Notes under the pieces: generated by a model
Told to the model about the DNA's origin: nothing
The model's database searches: none
The model's input: the letters and a program-made list of their open reading frames with translations, nothing else
DNA from: DATFBY01 sp035253585
GTDB lineage: Bacteria; Gemmatimonadota; Gemmatimonadetes; Gemmatimonadales; Gemmatimonadaceae
Assembly (NCBI GenBank): GCA_035253585.1
Contig: DATFBY010000094.1
Span: 1 to 64,000, forward strand
DNA length: 64,000 bases
Reading direction: 5' to 3'
In this document: in pieces, positions 43,227 through 51,679 of the stretch
Layout: every line of letters starts with the position of its first letter
How positions within the stretch are numbered: position 1 is the first letter of the stretch
Translations under genes and position numbers: made by a program

Positions 43227-45170
43227 ATGTTAGCGCCCACACTGCAGGCGTTGGTACTCGCTCTTACTCCACTCCTCCAGGACGCGATCATCGCTCCGCC
43301 GCCGCGGCGACCGCTGCCGCGACCCGTCTCGAATGCGCCGTTGGCTGCGATCAACCAGAACCGCATTCCGGCGGGAAAACTCCAGCGCGACACGCTGACG
43401 CTCGCGCTCGACATCCTCGAGGCTGCCTGGCAGCCCGAAGGACCGTCCGATCCAGTAGTCCGTGTCTTGGCGTTCGCCGAACCTGGCAAGGCACCGCAGG
43501 TGCCCGGGCCGCTCCTACGCGCACGCCAGGGCACGATCGTTCGGCTCACCCTGCGCAATCGCGCCGATTCCGCAGTGACCGTGAGCGGTTTCCGCCAGTC
43601 GCTCGCCGCAAGCGATGATACCCTGCGCCTTGCCGCCGGCGCTACGCGCGAGCTCACCTTTCGACTCGATTCCGTCGGGTCGTTCTTTTATTGGGGTGTG
43701 CTGAAGGGCCTCAGTCATTGGCGGGAGCGCGACTGGCTCGACTCGCAGCTCACCGGCGCATTGATCGTGGATCCTCGGAGTATGCCAGCCGGCCGTGCGC
43801 GCGATCAGATCTGGCTGGTGACCGAATGGTTTCACCCCTATCCCGACCGTCCCTTCGAGAGCGCGCTCGTATTCAACGGCAGGGCGTGGCCATACAATGA
43901 GCGCCTGACGCTGCCGCAAGGCGACTCAGTGCATTGGCGCGTCATCAACGCGGCGGCCATCGAGCACCCGATGCACCTTCACGGGTTCTACTTCCGCGTC
44001 ACACGTCGCGGGGGAGACCGTGCGGACACCGCCATCGCGCCCGAGCGCCAGCCGTTGCAGAACATGCAGGTCATGCAGCAGGGCGGCACCATGTCCATCT
44101 CGTGGGTTCCCACTACTCCCGGAAACTGGGTCTTCCACTGCCACTTCGCCTCCCACGTGGGCGATCACGTCTCGCTTCACGGCTCACCCGACGCCCACGT
44201 CGTGCCCGCGACGCACGGCGGCCATCCGCCTGGAGTCGAGCACGCAGGCCATCAGATGAGAGGGCTCGTGATCGGACTGCACGTGACGCCTGCGCCGGGG
44301 TACCGCGAGTCGCAGCCGACGCGGAGACGAACGATTCGTCTGCTCGCGCAGAAGCGCGGCCGCGCGTTGATTGGCGGTCAGACTGCCTACGGCTTCTTCC
44401 TCCAATCCGGTGACTCGGCACCCCCGCGCGACACTCTCCGAATTCCGGGACCTGTCCTCGAGCTCCGGCGCAACGAGCCCGTGCGGCTCGTCGTGCGAAA
44501 CAACATGGACGAGCCCACCGGTGTCCATTGGCACGGACTGGAGATCGAGAGTTATCCGGATGGCGTTCCGGGCTTCAGCGGGCTCGGCTCCCGCATCATG
44601 CCGCCGATCGCGCCGGCGGATTCGTTCGTGGCCGAGTTTACGCCGCCACGCAGCGGTACTTTTCCCTACCATTCGCATCTGCATGAGCTCCGCCAGATTG
44701 GATCGGGGATGTATGGCGCGATCATCGTGAGCGACGCACCGCGCGACACGCTGCGAGATCACGTGATCGTCGCGGGTGGCGGTGGGCTTCCAGTGTTCGA
44801 AAAGGACGGGCCCTCGTTCCTCCTAGTGAACGGTCGCACGCGTCCGCGTGCGATTTACATGACCGAGGGTGATACCAACCGACTGCGGATCGTGAGCATT
44901 CATGCTGACGCAATCCTGCGCTTTCGTCTCGGTGACGATACGACCGTGGCGACCTGGGCTCCGATCGCAAGAGATGGGGCGGATCTCCCCGCCACCATGC
45001 GAGACGCCCGCAGCGCGCTCATCGAGATGGGTCCGGGAGAGACCGCGGACTTCAACTTCGTGCCGAAGCGCGCCGGTACGATGAAGCTCGAAGTATGGAT
45101 GTGGCCGAGCGGATCGCGCGTGGAGCTTCCGATCGTCATTCGCTCGCGGAAGCCAGTCTCCGGTGGTTAG
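43227..45170 (+). CDS. Multicopper oxidase with reversed copper-motif order
   Basis: 647 residues, exported (hydrophobic N-terminus MLAPTLQALVLALTPLL). Four cupredoxin-like units can be inferred. Unit 1 (about 90-180) resembles the usual first laccase domain but has lost its histidines (VTVSGF, FFYWG). Unit 2 holds HPMHLHG (residues 247-253) and HCHFASH (304-310), motifs normally at the C-terminus. Unit 3 holds HWHG (434-437) and YHSHLH (His482, 484), normally N-terminal. Unit 4 (to 640) has no Cys/His ligand set (LEVWMWPSG). The trinuclear site would therefore form between units 2 and 3. The residue 5 after His310 is Val, not Met, as in high-potential type 1 sites (inference). ATG with GGAG 6 bases upstream. 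Confidence 0.85.
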   Translation: MLAPTLQALVLALTPLLQDAIIAPPPRRPLPRPVSNAPLAAINQNRIPAGKLQRDTLTLALDILEAAWQPEGPSDPVVRVLAFAEPGKAPQVPGPLLRARQGTIVRLTLRNRADSAVTVSGFRQSLAASDDTLRLAAGATRELTFRLDSVGSFFYWGVLKGLSHWRERDWLDSQLTGALIVDPRSMPAGRARDQIWLVTEWFHPYPDRPFESALVFNGRAWPYNERLTLPQGDSVHWRVINAAAIEHPMHLHGFYFRVTRRGGDRADTAIAPERQPLQNMQVMQQGGTMSISWVPTTPGNWVFHCHFASHVGDHVSLHGSPDAHVVPATHGGHPPGVEHAGHQMRGLVIGLHVTPAPGYRESQPTRRRTIRLLAQKRGRALIGGQTAYGFFLQSGDSAPPRDTLRIPGPVLELRRNEPVRLVVRNNMDEPTGVHWHGLEIESYPDGVPGFSGLGSRIMPPIAPADSFVAEFTPPRSGTFPYHSHLHELRQIGSGMYGAIIVSDAPRDTLRDHVIVAGGGGLPVFEKDGPSFLLVNGRTRPRAIYMTEGDTNRLRIVSIHADAILRFRLGDDTTVATWAPIARDGADLPATMRDARSALIEMGPGETADFNFVPKRAGTMKLEVWMWPSGSRVELPIVIRSRKPVSGG

Positions 45171-45239
45171 CGTCGACCGGCCGATCCGCAAACTGCACGA
45201 GATGCGACTTGTTAGGCACCCCGTGGCTGGCGAGCAAGT

Positions 45240-45878
45240 CTACCGAGCGAACACGGCAACCCGCCAAAGAATCGTGTCGCGAATCGTGGCCGGCCGAAGA
45301 CCCGCGTCTCGCAGCAGCCGCTCGATTGCCGCCGGTGCATGGATGTACGTGCGGAACGCGGAACCGCGGCGCCGTCGCCAATAGTTGTCGAGTTTGACGT
45401 AGACCCGATTGATCCACCTGTCGCGCGGATACACCGCCCCGAATAGGCGACGGGCTTTTTGCGCGGACGCAGTGACGAGCCGCTCCATGTCGGGGTAGCA
45501 GCAGATGACCCGGTCCAGGGTCACCACATCCGCGTCAGGCGTGACGTCCGTCAGCGCGACAAAATCTCCCCGAAGGAAAGTCACACGCCCGGCGTAACCA
45601 CGTCGCTCGGACTCCTCGCGAGCGGCGGTCACGTACGGCTCGGCGGCATCGACGTGCGTGGCGCTTCGAGCGCCCGCCGCAATCAACTCGTGGTGAACGA
45701 CGCCGACGCCACCGCCGATGTCCAAGACCGTCGCGTCCGCCACGCCGGCCGATCGTAGCGCGGCGATCATTATTCCCGTCGTCCGATCCGGTCCCTTCCT
45801 GCGATACCGCTTCAGATCCGCCGCCGCGTGCTCGGCGTCGAACTGGGTATCGAAGCAGGAATGGTCGCAGCAGCTCAC
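45240..45878 (-). CDS. Class I SAM-dependent methyltransferase with N-terminal Cys cluster
   Basis: About 212 residues from the GTG giving VSCCDHSCFDTQFD, supported by GGAG 6 bases upstream; a TTG at 45941 would extend it. The SAM-binding motif is VLDIGGGVGVVHHEL. It keeps the N-terminal CCDxxxC...F that characterises one methyltransferase family, perhaps a metal or redox site. RYRRKGPD and the C-terminal RPATIRDTILWRVAVF also fit. Overall resembles BchM-like methyltransferases, but the substrate is unknown. It follows another methyltransferase gene after about 60 bases. Confidence 0.75.
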   Translation of the reverse strand: MSCCDHSCFDTQFDAEHAAADLKRYRRKGPDRTTGIMIAALRSAGVADATVLDIGGGVGVVHHELIAAGARSATHVDAAEPYVTAAREESERRGYAGRVTFLRGDFVALTDVTPDADVVTLDRVICCYPDMERLVTASAQKARRLFGAVYPRDRWINRVYVKLDNYWRRRRGSAFRTYIHAPAAIERLLRDAGLRPATIRDTILWRVAVFAR

Positions 45879-45937
45879 GTTCGACTCCGCGAAACAGTGA
45901 CTGACTTGTTTTCGCTCGACGCGCCGGGCCCTACGGG

Positions 45938-46552
45938 TCAAACGACCTTACACAAACAGTACACGAACGCCTGGGTTGCCCCAGAGGGCGTACGATGATC
46001 CTCCCGCACGCTGTCTACGAGACGGAATCCTTCGCCAAACTCCGCGCGCATGGACTCGGGCGAGTACCGCATGACGTCCAATCCGCTACAACGACTGGGT
46101 CCGTCGAGTGCGAAGCTGGCGACAATGACGTGCCCGCCATCGCGCACGGCGCGCCGTACCTGGGCGATGTAGCGGGCACGGTCAGTCGGACGCGTCAGGA
46201 AGTGAAACACCGCACGGTCATGCCAAACCGCGAACGCGCCACGCTCGAAGCTCGTCTCGAGCACGTCCGCGGCAATCCAATTCACGGCCGCTGCACGTGC
46301 GCCGAGGCGAGCCTGCGCAACGGCAAGAGCGTCAGGCGCGAGATCGAGCACCGTGATTGCACGATAGCCGGCATCCAACAATCCGTCGACCACAGTCGAA
46401 GCACCACCGCCGACATCGATGATGGGATCATCGCGCTCGCTCGCCGCCCTTCGGATCAGCTCCACCGATACCGTCGCGGCGGCTTGATACCAGCTGACTT
46501 CAGTCGCTTCTCTGTGTCTGTAGATCGCTTGCCAATGGTCGCGGCGCGTCAC
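45938..46552 (-). CDS. Class I SAM-dependent methyltransferase
   Basis: 204 residues. It begins MTRRDHWQAIYRHREATEVSWYQ, common in small-molecule methyltransferases; SAM motif IIDVGGGASTVVDGLLDAGY; AVWHDRAVFHFLT; GGHVIVASFALDGP. It may modify a small metabolite or thiol; substrate unknown. GTG start supported by GGAGG 5 bases upstream. First gene of a leftward pair with the Cys-cluster methyltransferase. Confidence 0.8.
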   Translation of the reverse strand: MTRRDHWQAIYRHREATEVSWYQAAATVSVELIRRAASERDDPIIDVGGGASTVVDGLLDAGYRAITVLDLAPDALAVAQARLGARAAAVNWIAADVLETSFERGAFAVWHDRAVFHFLTRPTDRARYIAQVRRAVRDGGHVIVASFALDGPSRCSGLDVMRYSPESMRAEFGEGFRLVDSVREDHRTPSGATQAFVYCLCKVV

Positions 46553-46707
46553 CGTCGCCTCCGTCTTCCTTTACGTTAGGAAGGAGCAGCGACGGAGAAC
46601 AGGCGGGAACGTTCCCTTGGCCTTGCGATGATCGAAGCAGATGGCGAGCTTCTGGGTACGCAGCGCAAGCGGGCCCGGCTGCGAATCCCCCTCCCGAGGA
46701 TGAGACG

Positions 46708-46968
46708 GTGCCAGAGAACGCACTCGATATAGTGCGTCGGTCATGGTCCGGTGCCTTCCTTTCTGCCGACGAGGACACGTTCGACGCCGCCGTCCGGAAG
46801 TACATCTACGCGGCGCGTACGCACGACATGCCCATCGAGCGGACCATCGCACGTCTCAAGCAAGAGCTTCACTCCTTGACGCCCATCGAGGGCGACTTCA
46901 AGCGCGCCGGTGAGCTGGTCGAGCGGGCGGTACAGCTCGTGATCGCCGAGTACTACGAGGCGAATTAG
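46708..46968 (+). CDS. Small conserved-looking hypothetical protein
   Basis: 86 residues, helical and acidic (ALDIVRRSWSGAFLSADEDTFDAAVRKYIYAARTHDMPIERTI ... broken here for length). No recognised domain, signal peptide or membrane segment. The pattern of charged helices suggests a soluble regulatory or adaptor protein, but no function can be assigned. GTG start with GAGGATGAG upstream. Upstream 155 bases are unexplained (see findings). Confidence 0.6.
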   Translation: MPENALDIVRRSWSGAFLSADEDTFDAAVRKYIYAARTHDMPIERTIARLKQELHSLTPIEGDFKRAGELVERAVQLVIAEYYEAN

Positions 46969-47030
46969 GCATCAGGCTCGCGCTGTGACATCGGAGACGG
47001 CCCTCAACGCAACGCGTACGCGGTGCGAAC

Positions 47031-47051
47031 CGGACAAGTGTCCGCTAAATT
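47031..47051 (+). promoter_or_regulatory. Palindrome next to a TAAATT -10-like hexamer
   Basis: CGGACA-AG-TGTCCG (47031-47044) is a perfect 14-base palindrome; TAAATT follows at 47046-47051, 63 bases before the ATG at 47114. The matching -35 position is weak (GTGCGA), so activator-dependent transcription is possible. Confidence 0.45.
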
Positions 47052-47113
47052 CATCGCGACGCTCGATCTCGGCACTCCTCACCTTCACCCGTCAACCCGG
47101 ACGCGCCTACGTC

Positions 47114-48277
47114 ATGAGACTCGCTCGTTTCCTTGCGATCCTTTTGCCTTTCCTTGCTGCCGACGTCGCGGCACAGTCAGCGCCCGATGCGGCGTTCGTC
47201 ATCAGACTCGGCACCGACACCATCGCCGTCGAACGCTTCTCGCGAAATCAAAACAACTACAACGTCGAGCAGGTGCTCCGGAGCCCGACTACGACGCTCC
47301 GGCACTCGCACATCGGCATGACGGCAGCCGGCGAGATCGAAGAGATCTTCTACATGAACCACGTGATCGGCGCGATCGACGCGCCGCTCCTCGGACACAC
47401 CAAGCTCACCAACGCCGGCGGCGACAGCGCGACCGTCGAAATGAAGCAGGGCGATTCCACGCGCACGCGACGGGTGCCCGCACCGCGCGGAATGCTCCCC
47501 AATCTGCCGACGTCCTTTCTCGCCTACGAGATGGCGGCCGCGAAGCTGCGCGCCTCAGGCGCCGACAGTCTGGCAGTCACCCTCGTCTCGCCGGGTGGCG
47601 GCACGCTCCCGATCGTCGCCAAGCGCCTGGGTGCCGACTCCATGACGTTCCGCTTGCCATTCCTCACCTACCGCGCTCGCGTGGACGCGAGCGGAAAGAT
47701 CCTCGCCCTGTATCAACCGCTCGGCACGTCGGTGGAGCGAGTGCCGAACGTCGACGTCAACGCGATCGCAGTGGCTTGGCAGAAGCTCGACAAAGAAGGG
47801 AAGGCGATGGGCTTTCTCTCGCCCGTCGACTCGAGCATCGCGAAGGTTGGCGATGCCACGATCTCGGTGCGGTATGCCCGGCCGCGCACGCGAGGGCGCA
47901 CGATCTTCGGCAACATCGTTCCGTTCGACACCGTGTGGCGAACCGGAGCGAACGACGCCACGGTCATCCAGGTGGATCAGGAGATTCGGATCGGAAAGAC
48001 TGTCGTGCCCGCTGGCACGTACACCCTTTTCACCCGCCCGTCGCGCAGCAGCACACTGCTCATTCTGAACAAGGAGACGACGCGAGACGGGGAACCACTG
48101 GCCGGCACCGACTACGACGCGAAGAACGACTTCGCGCGGATTCCCATGGCGACCCGCACCGTGCCGATTACTGTCCCACAGCTCACGATCGAGGTGCAAC
48201 CAGGTACGGCGAAGCAAGGCACCTTGCGCATCGTATGGGACAAGCGAGAAATGTCGGTACCGATCGTCGACCTATAA
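47114..48277 (+). CDS. Exported DUF2911-containing protein
   Basis: 387 residues. Signal peptide MRLARFLAILLPFLAADVAAQ. The N-terminal half is beta-rich (about 25-245); the C-terminal part (about 250-385) matches DUF2911: VGDATISVRYARPRTRGRTIFG, PFDTVWRTGANDATVIQVDQEIRIG, VPAGTYTLFT, and LRIVWDKREMSVPI. DUF2911 proteins are common in FCB bacteria; function unknown. ATG at 47114 gives a clean signal peptide; the upstream in-frame extension lacks one. A strong terminator follows. Confidence 0.82.
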   Translation: MRLARFLAILLPFLAADVAAQSAPDAAFVIRLGTDTIAVERFSRNQNNYNVEQVLRSPTTTLRHSHIGMTAAGEIEEIFYMNHVIGAIDAPLLGHTKLTNAGGDSATVEMKQGDSTRTRRVPAPRGMLPNLPTSFLAYEMAAAKLRASGADSLAVTLVSPGGGTLPIVAKRLGADSMTFRLPFLTYRARVDASGKILALYQPLGTSVERVPNVDVNAIAVAWQKLDKEGKAMGFLSPVDSSIAKVGDATISVRYARPRTRGRTIFGNIVPFDTVWRTGANDATVIQVDQEIRIGKTVVPAGTYTLFTRPSRSSTLLILNKETTRDGEPLAGTDYDAKNDFARIPMATRTVPITVPQLTIEVQPGTAKQGTLRIVWDKREMSVPIVDL

Positions 48278-48302
48278 GGGCGGCACGACAGGAACGCTGA
48301 CG

Positions 48303-48340
48303 AGCGGCGATGCACTCACGTGCATCGCCGCTTTCTTTTT
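48303..48340 (+). terminator. Rho-independent terminator
   Basis: Perfect 12-bp stem AGCGGCGATGCA (48303-48314)/TGCATCGCCGCT (48321-48332) followed by TTCTTTTT, after the DUF2911 gene. Confidence 0.9.
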
Positions 48341-48409
48341 CGCTGACGGCAGTGCGCCCGGCATGGCCCCTGCGCCACCAGCAACTCGACCCTCGAGCCG
48401 GAGCAGGAA

Positions 48410-48790
48410 ATGACCGCGCCGCACGCCGCAGAGACTCGCCGTCAGTGGGCCGACATCGCGATCATCGTCACCGGCGTCGCGCTGCTCGGGCTATCCATGT
48501 GGGGAGCGCCGGTACTCGCCGGCGCCGACGATGAAATTGCCTATCCTGATACGGTGTGGCTCGTGTACGCCGGCGCGGGAGCACTGGCCATCGCCGGGGT
48601 CATCGCCGCACAGAAGTGGTCTCTCCGCGGCCTGGGTAGGGCGCTCATCATCGTTGCCGCTCTGCTCCTGCTGGCGAGCCTCCTGGCGTTCCGGGACCTC
48701 GGTCTCCGCGCCTGGTTCGCCACGATCCTGCCCGCGCTGATCTTTCTCCTGGCGTCGCGCAGCGTTGGTCCGCTCCCGCCGCCAACCTGA
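48410..48790 (+). CDS. Small integral membrane protein, hypothetical
   Basis: 126 residues with about four transmembrane helices (IAIIVTGVALLGLSMWG, VWLVYAGAGALAIAGVIAA, LIIVAALLLLASLLAF, FATILPALIFLLA). No recognised family. ATG is preceded by GGAGCAGGAA. Stands alone between two transcription units. Confidence 0.65.
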   Translation: MTAPHAAETRRQWADIAIIVTGVALLGLSMWGAPVLAGADDEIAYPDTVWLVYAGAGALAIAGVIAAQKWSLRGLGRALIIVAALLLLASLLAFRDLGLRAWFATILPALIFLLASRSVGPLPPPT

Positions 48791-48854
48791 AGCGCGGCCT
48801 CCTTTTCCCACACTTATCAACATCGCCCCAAAGTACCCCTCCCGGGGTACCCGC

Positions 48855-48904
48855 TTGACTACCGGATACCCCTGATGAATATTCAACCATATGGTTGAAT
48901 ATTC
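48855..48904 (+). promoter_or_regulatory. ArsR-gene promoter and 28-bp palindromic operator over the start codon
   Basis: TTGACT (48855-48860), a 17-base spacer, and AATATT (48878-48883) as a weak -10. A perfect palindrome with half-site GAATATTCAACCAT spans 48877-48904, covering the -10 and the first five codons. Predicted transcription start lies at or next to the ATG (48891), so the mRNA may be leaderless. Confidence 0.75.
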
Positions 48905-49235
48905 CCAGAGCGCCTTGGACGACATTTTCGGCGCGCTCGCTCACCCGGCCCGACGCTCCATGCTCGCGCGCCTCACTCGCGGGGACGCCACAGTGAGCGA
49001 GCTGGCGGAGCCCTTCGCGATGTCTTTTGCCGCCGTGTCGAAGCACGTGAGCGTGCTCGAGCGCGCCGCACTCGTGCGTCGAGAGGTCGTCGGCCGTGAG
49101 CACCATCTGCGGCTCAATCCGACCGCGCTCCGTGAAGCCGCCGAGTGGGTGGAACGGCACCGCCGCTTCTGGGAAGAGCGACTGGATTCGCTCGAGCGCT
49201 TCCTCACCGACAAGCGGAAGCGATCGCGCACCTGA
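48891..49235 (+). CDS. ArsR-family transcriptional repressor
   Basis: 114 residues. Winged helix: LDDIFGALAHPARRSMLARLTRGDATVSELAEPFAMSF ... in short, AHPARR, TVSELAEPF and the recognition helix AAVSKHVSVLERA. There is no CxC metal motif, so it is not a classical arsenic sensor. It probably represses itself and the SRPBCC gene 20 bases downstream through the palindrome at its own start codon. No ribosome-binding site is seen before the ATG, consistent with a leaderless message. Confidence 0.88.
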   Translation: MVEYSQSALDDIFGALAHPARRSMLARLTRGDATVSELAEPFAMSFAAVSKHVSVLERAALVRREVVGREHHLRLNPTALREAAEWVERHRRFWEERLDSLERFLTDKRKRSRT

Positions 49236-49255
49236 CATCGTACCGAGGAGACATC

Positions 49256-49747
49256 ATGCCTGACGAGAGCACGACACCTCTGAGCAGCGCCGCGTCGGAC
49301 GTACTGCGACAGCCACTCGCCACCGGTACCGCGCGAACCGTGGTGAAGCGGAGAATCGAGGCGCCACCCGCGGAGGTGTTTGCCGCCTGGCTGGACGCCG
49401 AGGGGATGAGAAAGTGGATGTGCCCGGCCAACGTGCGCGAGTCGCGGGTCACGATCGATCCGCGCGTGGGAGGTCATTACCGCATCGACATGGTGGGCGC
49501 GACGGAGGTCTACGAGCACGAAGGGGAATACCTGGTCATCGATCCGCCGCGACGCCTGTCGTTCACCTGGATCTCGCCGTCTACCAATCGCGAGCGCTCG
49601 GTGGTGACGATCGAGTTCACCGATCGCGGGGGCGCGACTGACCTCGTGCTCACTCACGAACGGTTGCCGAGCGACGACATGGCACGGCGGCACAACGAGG
49701 GTTGGGCGTCGATTCTCGAGAAGCTGGCGGCCCGCTTCGCCAACTAA
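49256..49747 (+). CDS. SRPBCC/AHSA1-like domain protein
   Basis: 163 residues. START-like fold: TVVKRRIEAPPAEVFAAWLD, MRKWMCPANV, RVGGHYRIDM, GEYLVIDPPRRLSFTW, and HNEGWASILEKLAARF at the C-terminus. Binds a hydrophobic ligand in related proteins. ATG with GAGGAG upstream. The ArsR-SRPBCC pairing is common; the ligand is unknown. Confidence 0.85.
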   Translation: MPDESTTPLSSAASDVLRQPLATGTARTVVKRRIEAPPAEVFAAWLDAEGMRKWMCPANVRESRVTIDPRVGGHYRIDMVGATEVYEHEGEYLVIDPPRRLSFTWISPSTNRERSVVTIEFTDRGGATDLVLTHERLPSDDMARRHNEGWASILEKLAARFAN

Positions 49748-49776
49748 TCTTGGTAAGCACGTGTTAGCGCAGCACT

Positions 49777-49820
49777 AAGAGGAGCGCACTTCGCGTTTTA
49801 CACGAAGTGCGCTCCTCTTT
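49777..49820 (+). terminator. Strong rho-independent terminator
   Basis: Perfect 17-bp stem from 49777-49793 to 49803-49819 (AAGAGGAGCGCACTTCG and its complement), 9-base loop CGTTTTACA, then a TTT tail. It closes the ArsR-SRPBCC operon. Confidence 0.92.
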
Positions 49821-49876
49821 GCGTCCCGTCGTCGAAAACGTGCCGTTTGACGCCCGTCAGCAGTCTTATGGGTGTC

Positions 49877-51043
49877 ATGACGCCTCGCACCCTTCGCTCC
49901 CTTGCGACGCTCGTCGCAGCGGCCGCTCCAGCGTTGCTCTCCGTGGCGCGCCTCGACGCACAGGTTCATCGACGCGCGCCCGATCTCTACGTCGTGGCCA
50001 TGAGCTACGAGCCGATGCGCGCCTTCCAGTGTACCGATGCGCGTGGCGCGCCTGTGGGAAAGAGCGAAGTCACGCTCGCGCCTGACGGTGCCGTACTGGC
50101 GAGCGCGACATCGCGCGAGATTTGCCTCTTCGACGTGTTCACCGGCAAACGCTACAAGACGCTCTCGATCCCGTCGATCGAGTACACCGAAGGCGTCGAG
50201 CAAGGTGGCAACTGGGGACTGACGTACAGCCCCGACGGTGCGATGCTCGCGGTGTTCACCGATCGCTTCAAGGAGCGCGGCGAGCGCAGCATTCTCCTAT
50301 GGGACGTCGAGCTCGAGGCGATCACGCAACGGTTCGTCATCGGCCGCGGGATGGGCGACTGGGTGAGCGCGATCTCCTTCAGCGGCGACGGGCGACTGAT
50401 CGCTACCGCCGGCGCCGATGGCCGCGCGCGCGTTTGGGATGTGGAGACCGGCCGCGTCATTCGCATCTGGTCCGACGACAAGCCCGCACGCGCGGTCGCG
50501 CTCAGCCCCGACGGCCAGGTCGCTGCCGTCGGCGGCGATGATATGATCGTGCGTCTCTACGACATCGCCACCGGCCAGGTAGCAGCTGAATTCGAAGGGC
50601 ACGAAGGTGCCATCAACTCGCTCGTGTTCAGCCCCGACGACCGCTTTCTCGCGTCGTCGGCGACGGACGGCACGATCAAGCTCTGGCAGGTGCAGCTACG
50701 CAAGTACGTCCGCACGATGGACGGAATGGCGACGAGTCTCGCCTTCGCGCCCGACGGCAAGCTCCTCGCGGCGGCAGCCGGTGGTGCGCTGCGATTGTGG
50801 GACACGGAGTACGGCGAAATCGCACGCACGCTGATCGTGGACTCGTCCGAGCCCGACGCCTTCAAGTGCACCCGTGTCGTGTACTCGGCCGACGGCCGCA
50901 CGATCGCATGTAGCGACACGTCAGGCGTCTCACGCCTCTGGCGCACCGATCTCGTCGTCGCGCCCGACTTCGGCGCGCGCGCGGCATCACTCGGCGCCTC
51001 GCGCGAGAACACTGGCAAGACACCGGAGCGCGCCTCGCCCTGA
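49877..51043 (+). CDS. Exported WD40-repeat beta-propeller protein
   Basis: About 388 residues. N-terminal signal peptide (LRSLATLVAAAAPALLSVARLDA), then six or seven WD40 blades (GLTYSPDGAMLAVF ... ILLWDVE; AISFSGDGRLIATAGADGRARVWDVETG; LVFSPDDRFLASSATDGTIKLW). It is probably a periplasmic or surface interaction scaffold. ATG at 49877 or 49868. No fused kinase or protease domain. Partner unknown; pyrR follows 78 bases later but is unlikely to be related. Confidence 0.83.
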   Translation: MTPRTLRSLATLVAAAAPALLSVARLDAQVHRRAPDLYVVAMSYEPMRAFQCTDARGAPVGKSEVTLAPDGAVLASATSREICLFDVFTGKRYKTLSIPSIEYTEGVEQGGNWGLTYSPDGAMLAVFTDRFKERGERSILLWDVELEAITQRFVIGRGMGDWVSAISFSGDGRLIATAGADGRARVWDVETGRVIRIWSDDKPARAVALSPDGQVAAVGGDDMIVRLYDIATGQVAAEFEGHEGAINSLVFSPDDRFLASSATDGTIKLWQVQLRKYVRTMDGMATSLAFAPDGKLLAAAAGGALRLWDTEYGEIARTLIVDSSEPDAFKCTRVVYSADGRTIACSDTSGVSRLWRTDLVVAPDFGARAASLGASRENTGKTPERASP

Positions 51044-51121
51044 GCGCGTGACGCGCGAGCGCGTGTGCATCGCACGCCGCGCCCTTCTATCCCACGATCG
51101 GCATCGCCATATTTTTCCGCG

Positions 51122-51679
51122 ATGCCCAGCAATCAATCCACCGTCCTCGATGCGCGCGCCGTCGAGCGCACGCTCCGGCGCATGGCGGACGAGATCGTCG
51201 AGCTGAATGACGGTACGGCGGACCTGATCATCGTCGGCATCCAGCGGCGGGGCGTGCAGCTGGCGGACCGCATCGTCGACATGATCAACGAGCGCGAAGA
51301 GGCAAACGTGCCGCGGGGCGCGCTCGACATCACGCTTTATCGCGACGATCTCCAGACAGTCGGTCCACGCCCGGTCGTCGGTCCAACCGATCTTCCGTGG
51401 AATCTCGACGACAAGCGCGTGGTCATCGTAGACGACGTGCTCTACACTGGCCGCACGGTGCGCGCGGCACTCGATGAGCTCGCCGACTTCGGCCGCCCAG
51501 CGCGCATCATGCTCGCCGTCCTCGTCGACCGCGGAGGACGCGAGCTGCCGATCCAGCCGGACATCGTCGGCAAGAAGATGACGGTGAATGCGCGCGACCG
51601 CGTCGACGTGCTCGTGCGCGATCTCGATGGACGCGACGCGGTGCTGGTCGCCAAGGGACAGGGCGAGGACACCGCATGA
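51122..51679 (+). CDS. pyrR: Bifunctional pyr operon regulator / uracil phosphoribosyltransferase PyrR
   Basis: 185 residues. PRPP-binding motif VVIVDDVLYTGRTVRAAL, plus IVGIQRRGVQLADR and DITLYRDDL. In Gram-positive bacteria PyrR binds leader RNA to attenuate pyr genes; here the 78-base leader shows only a small GC hairpin (GCGTG/CACGC near 51060-51075) and a short T-run, so attenuation is not established. It overlaps pyrB by 4 bases. Confidence 0.93.
   Translation: MPSNQSTVLDARAVERTLRRMADEIVELNDGTADLIIVGIQRRGVQLADRIVDMINEREEANVPRGALDITLYRDDLQTVGPRPVVGPTDLPWNLDDKRVVIVDDVLYTGRTVRAALDELADFGRPARIMLAVLVDRGGRELPIQPDIVGKKMTVNARDRVDVLVRDLDGRDAVLVAKGQGEDTA

Noticed and set aside
46565..46605. GGAAGGAGCAGC resembling the SRP (4.5S) RNA domain IV motif
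   Set aside because: The bases before GGAA are TTA rather than the CC needed to close the GGAA tetraloop, and the matching 5' strand is absent. The GGAGG on the opposite strand is instead the ribosome-binding site of the methyltransferase.
48891..49235. Arsenic-sensing ArsR
   Set aside because: The protein has no Cys-x-Cys metal site and no arsenic resistance genes adjoin; it belongs to the ArsR-SRPBCC pairing type.
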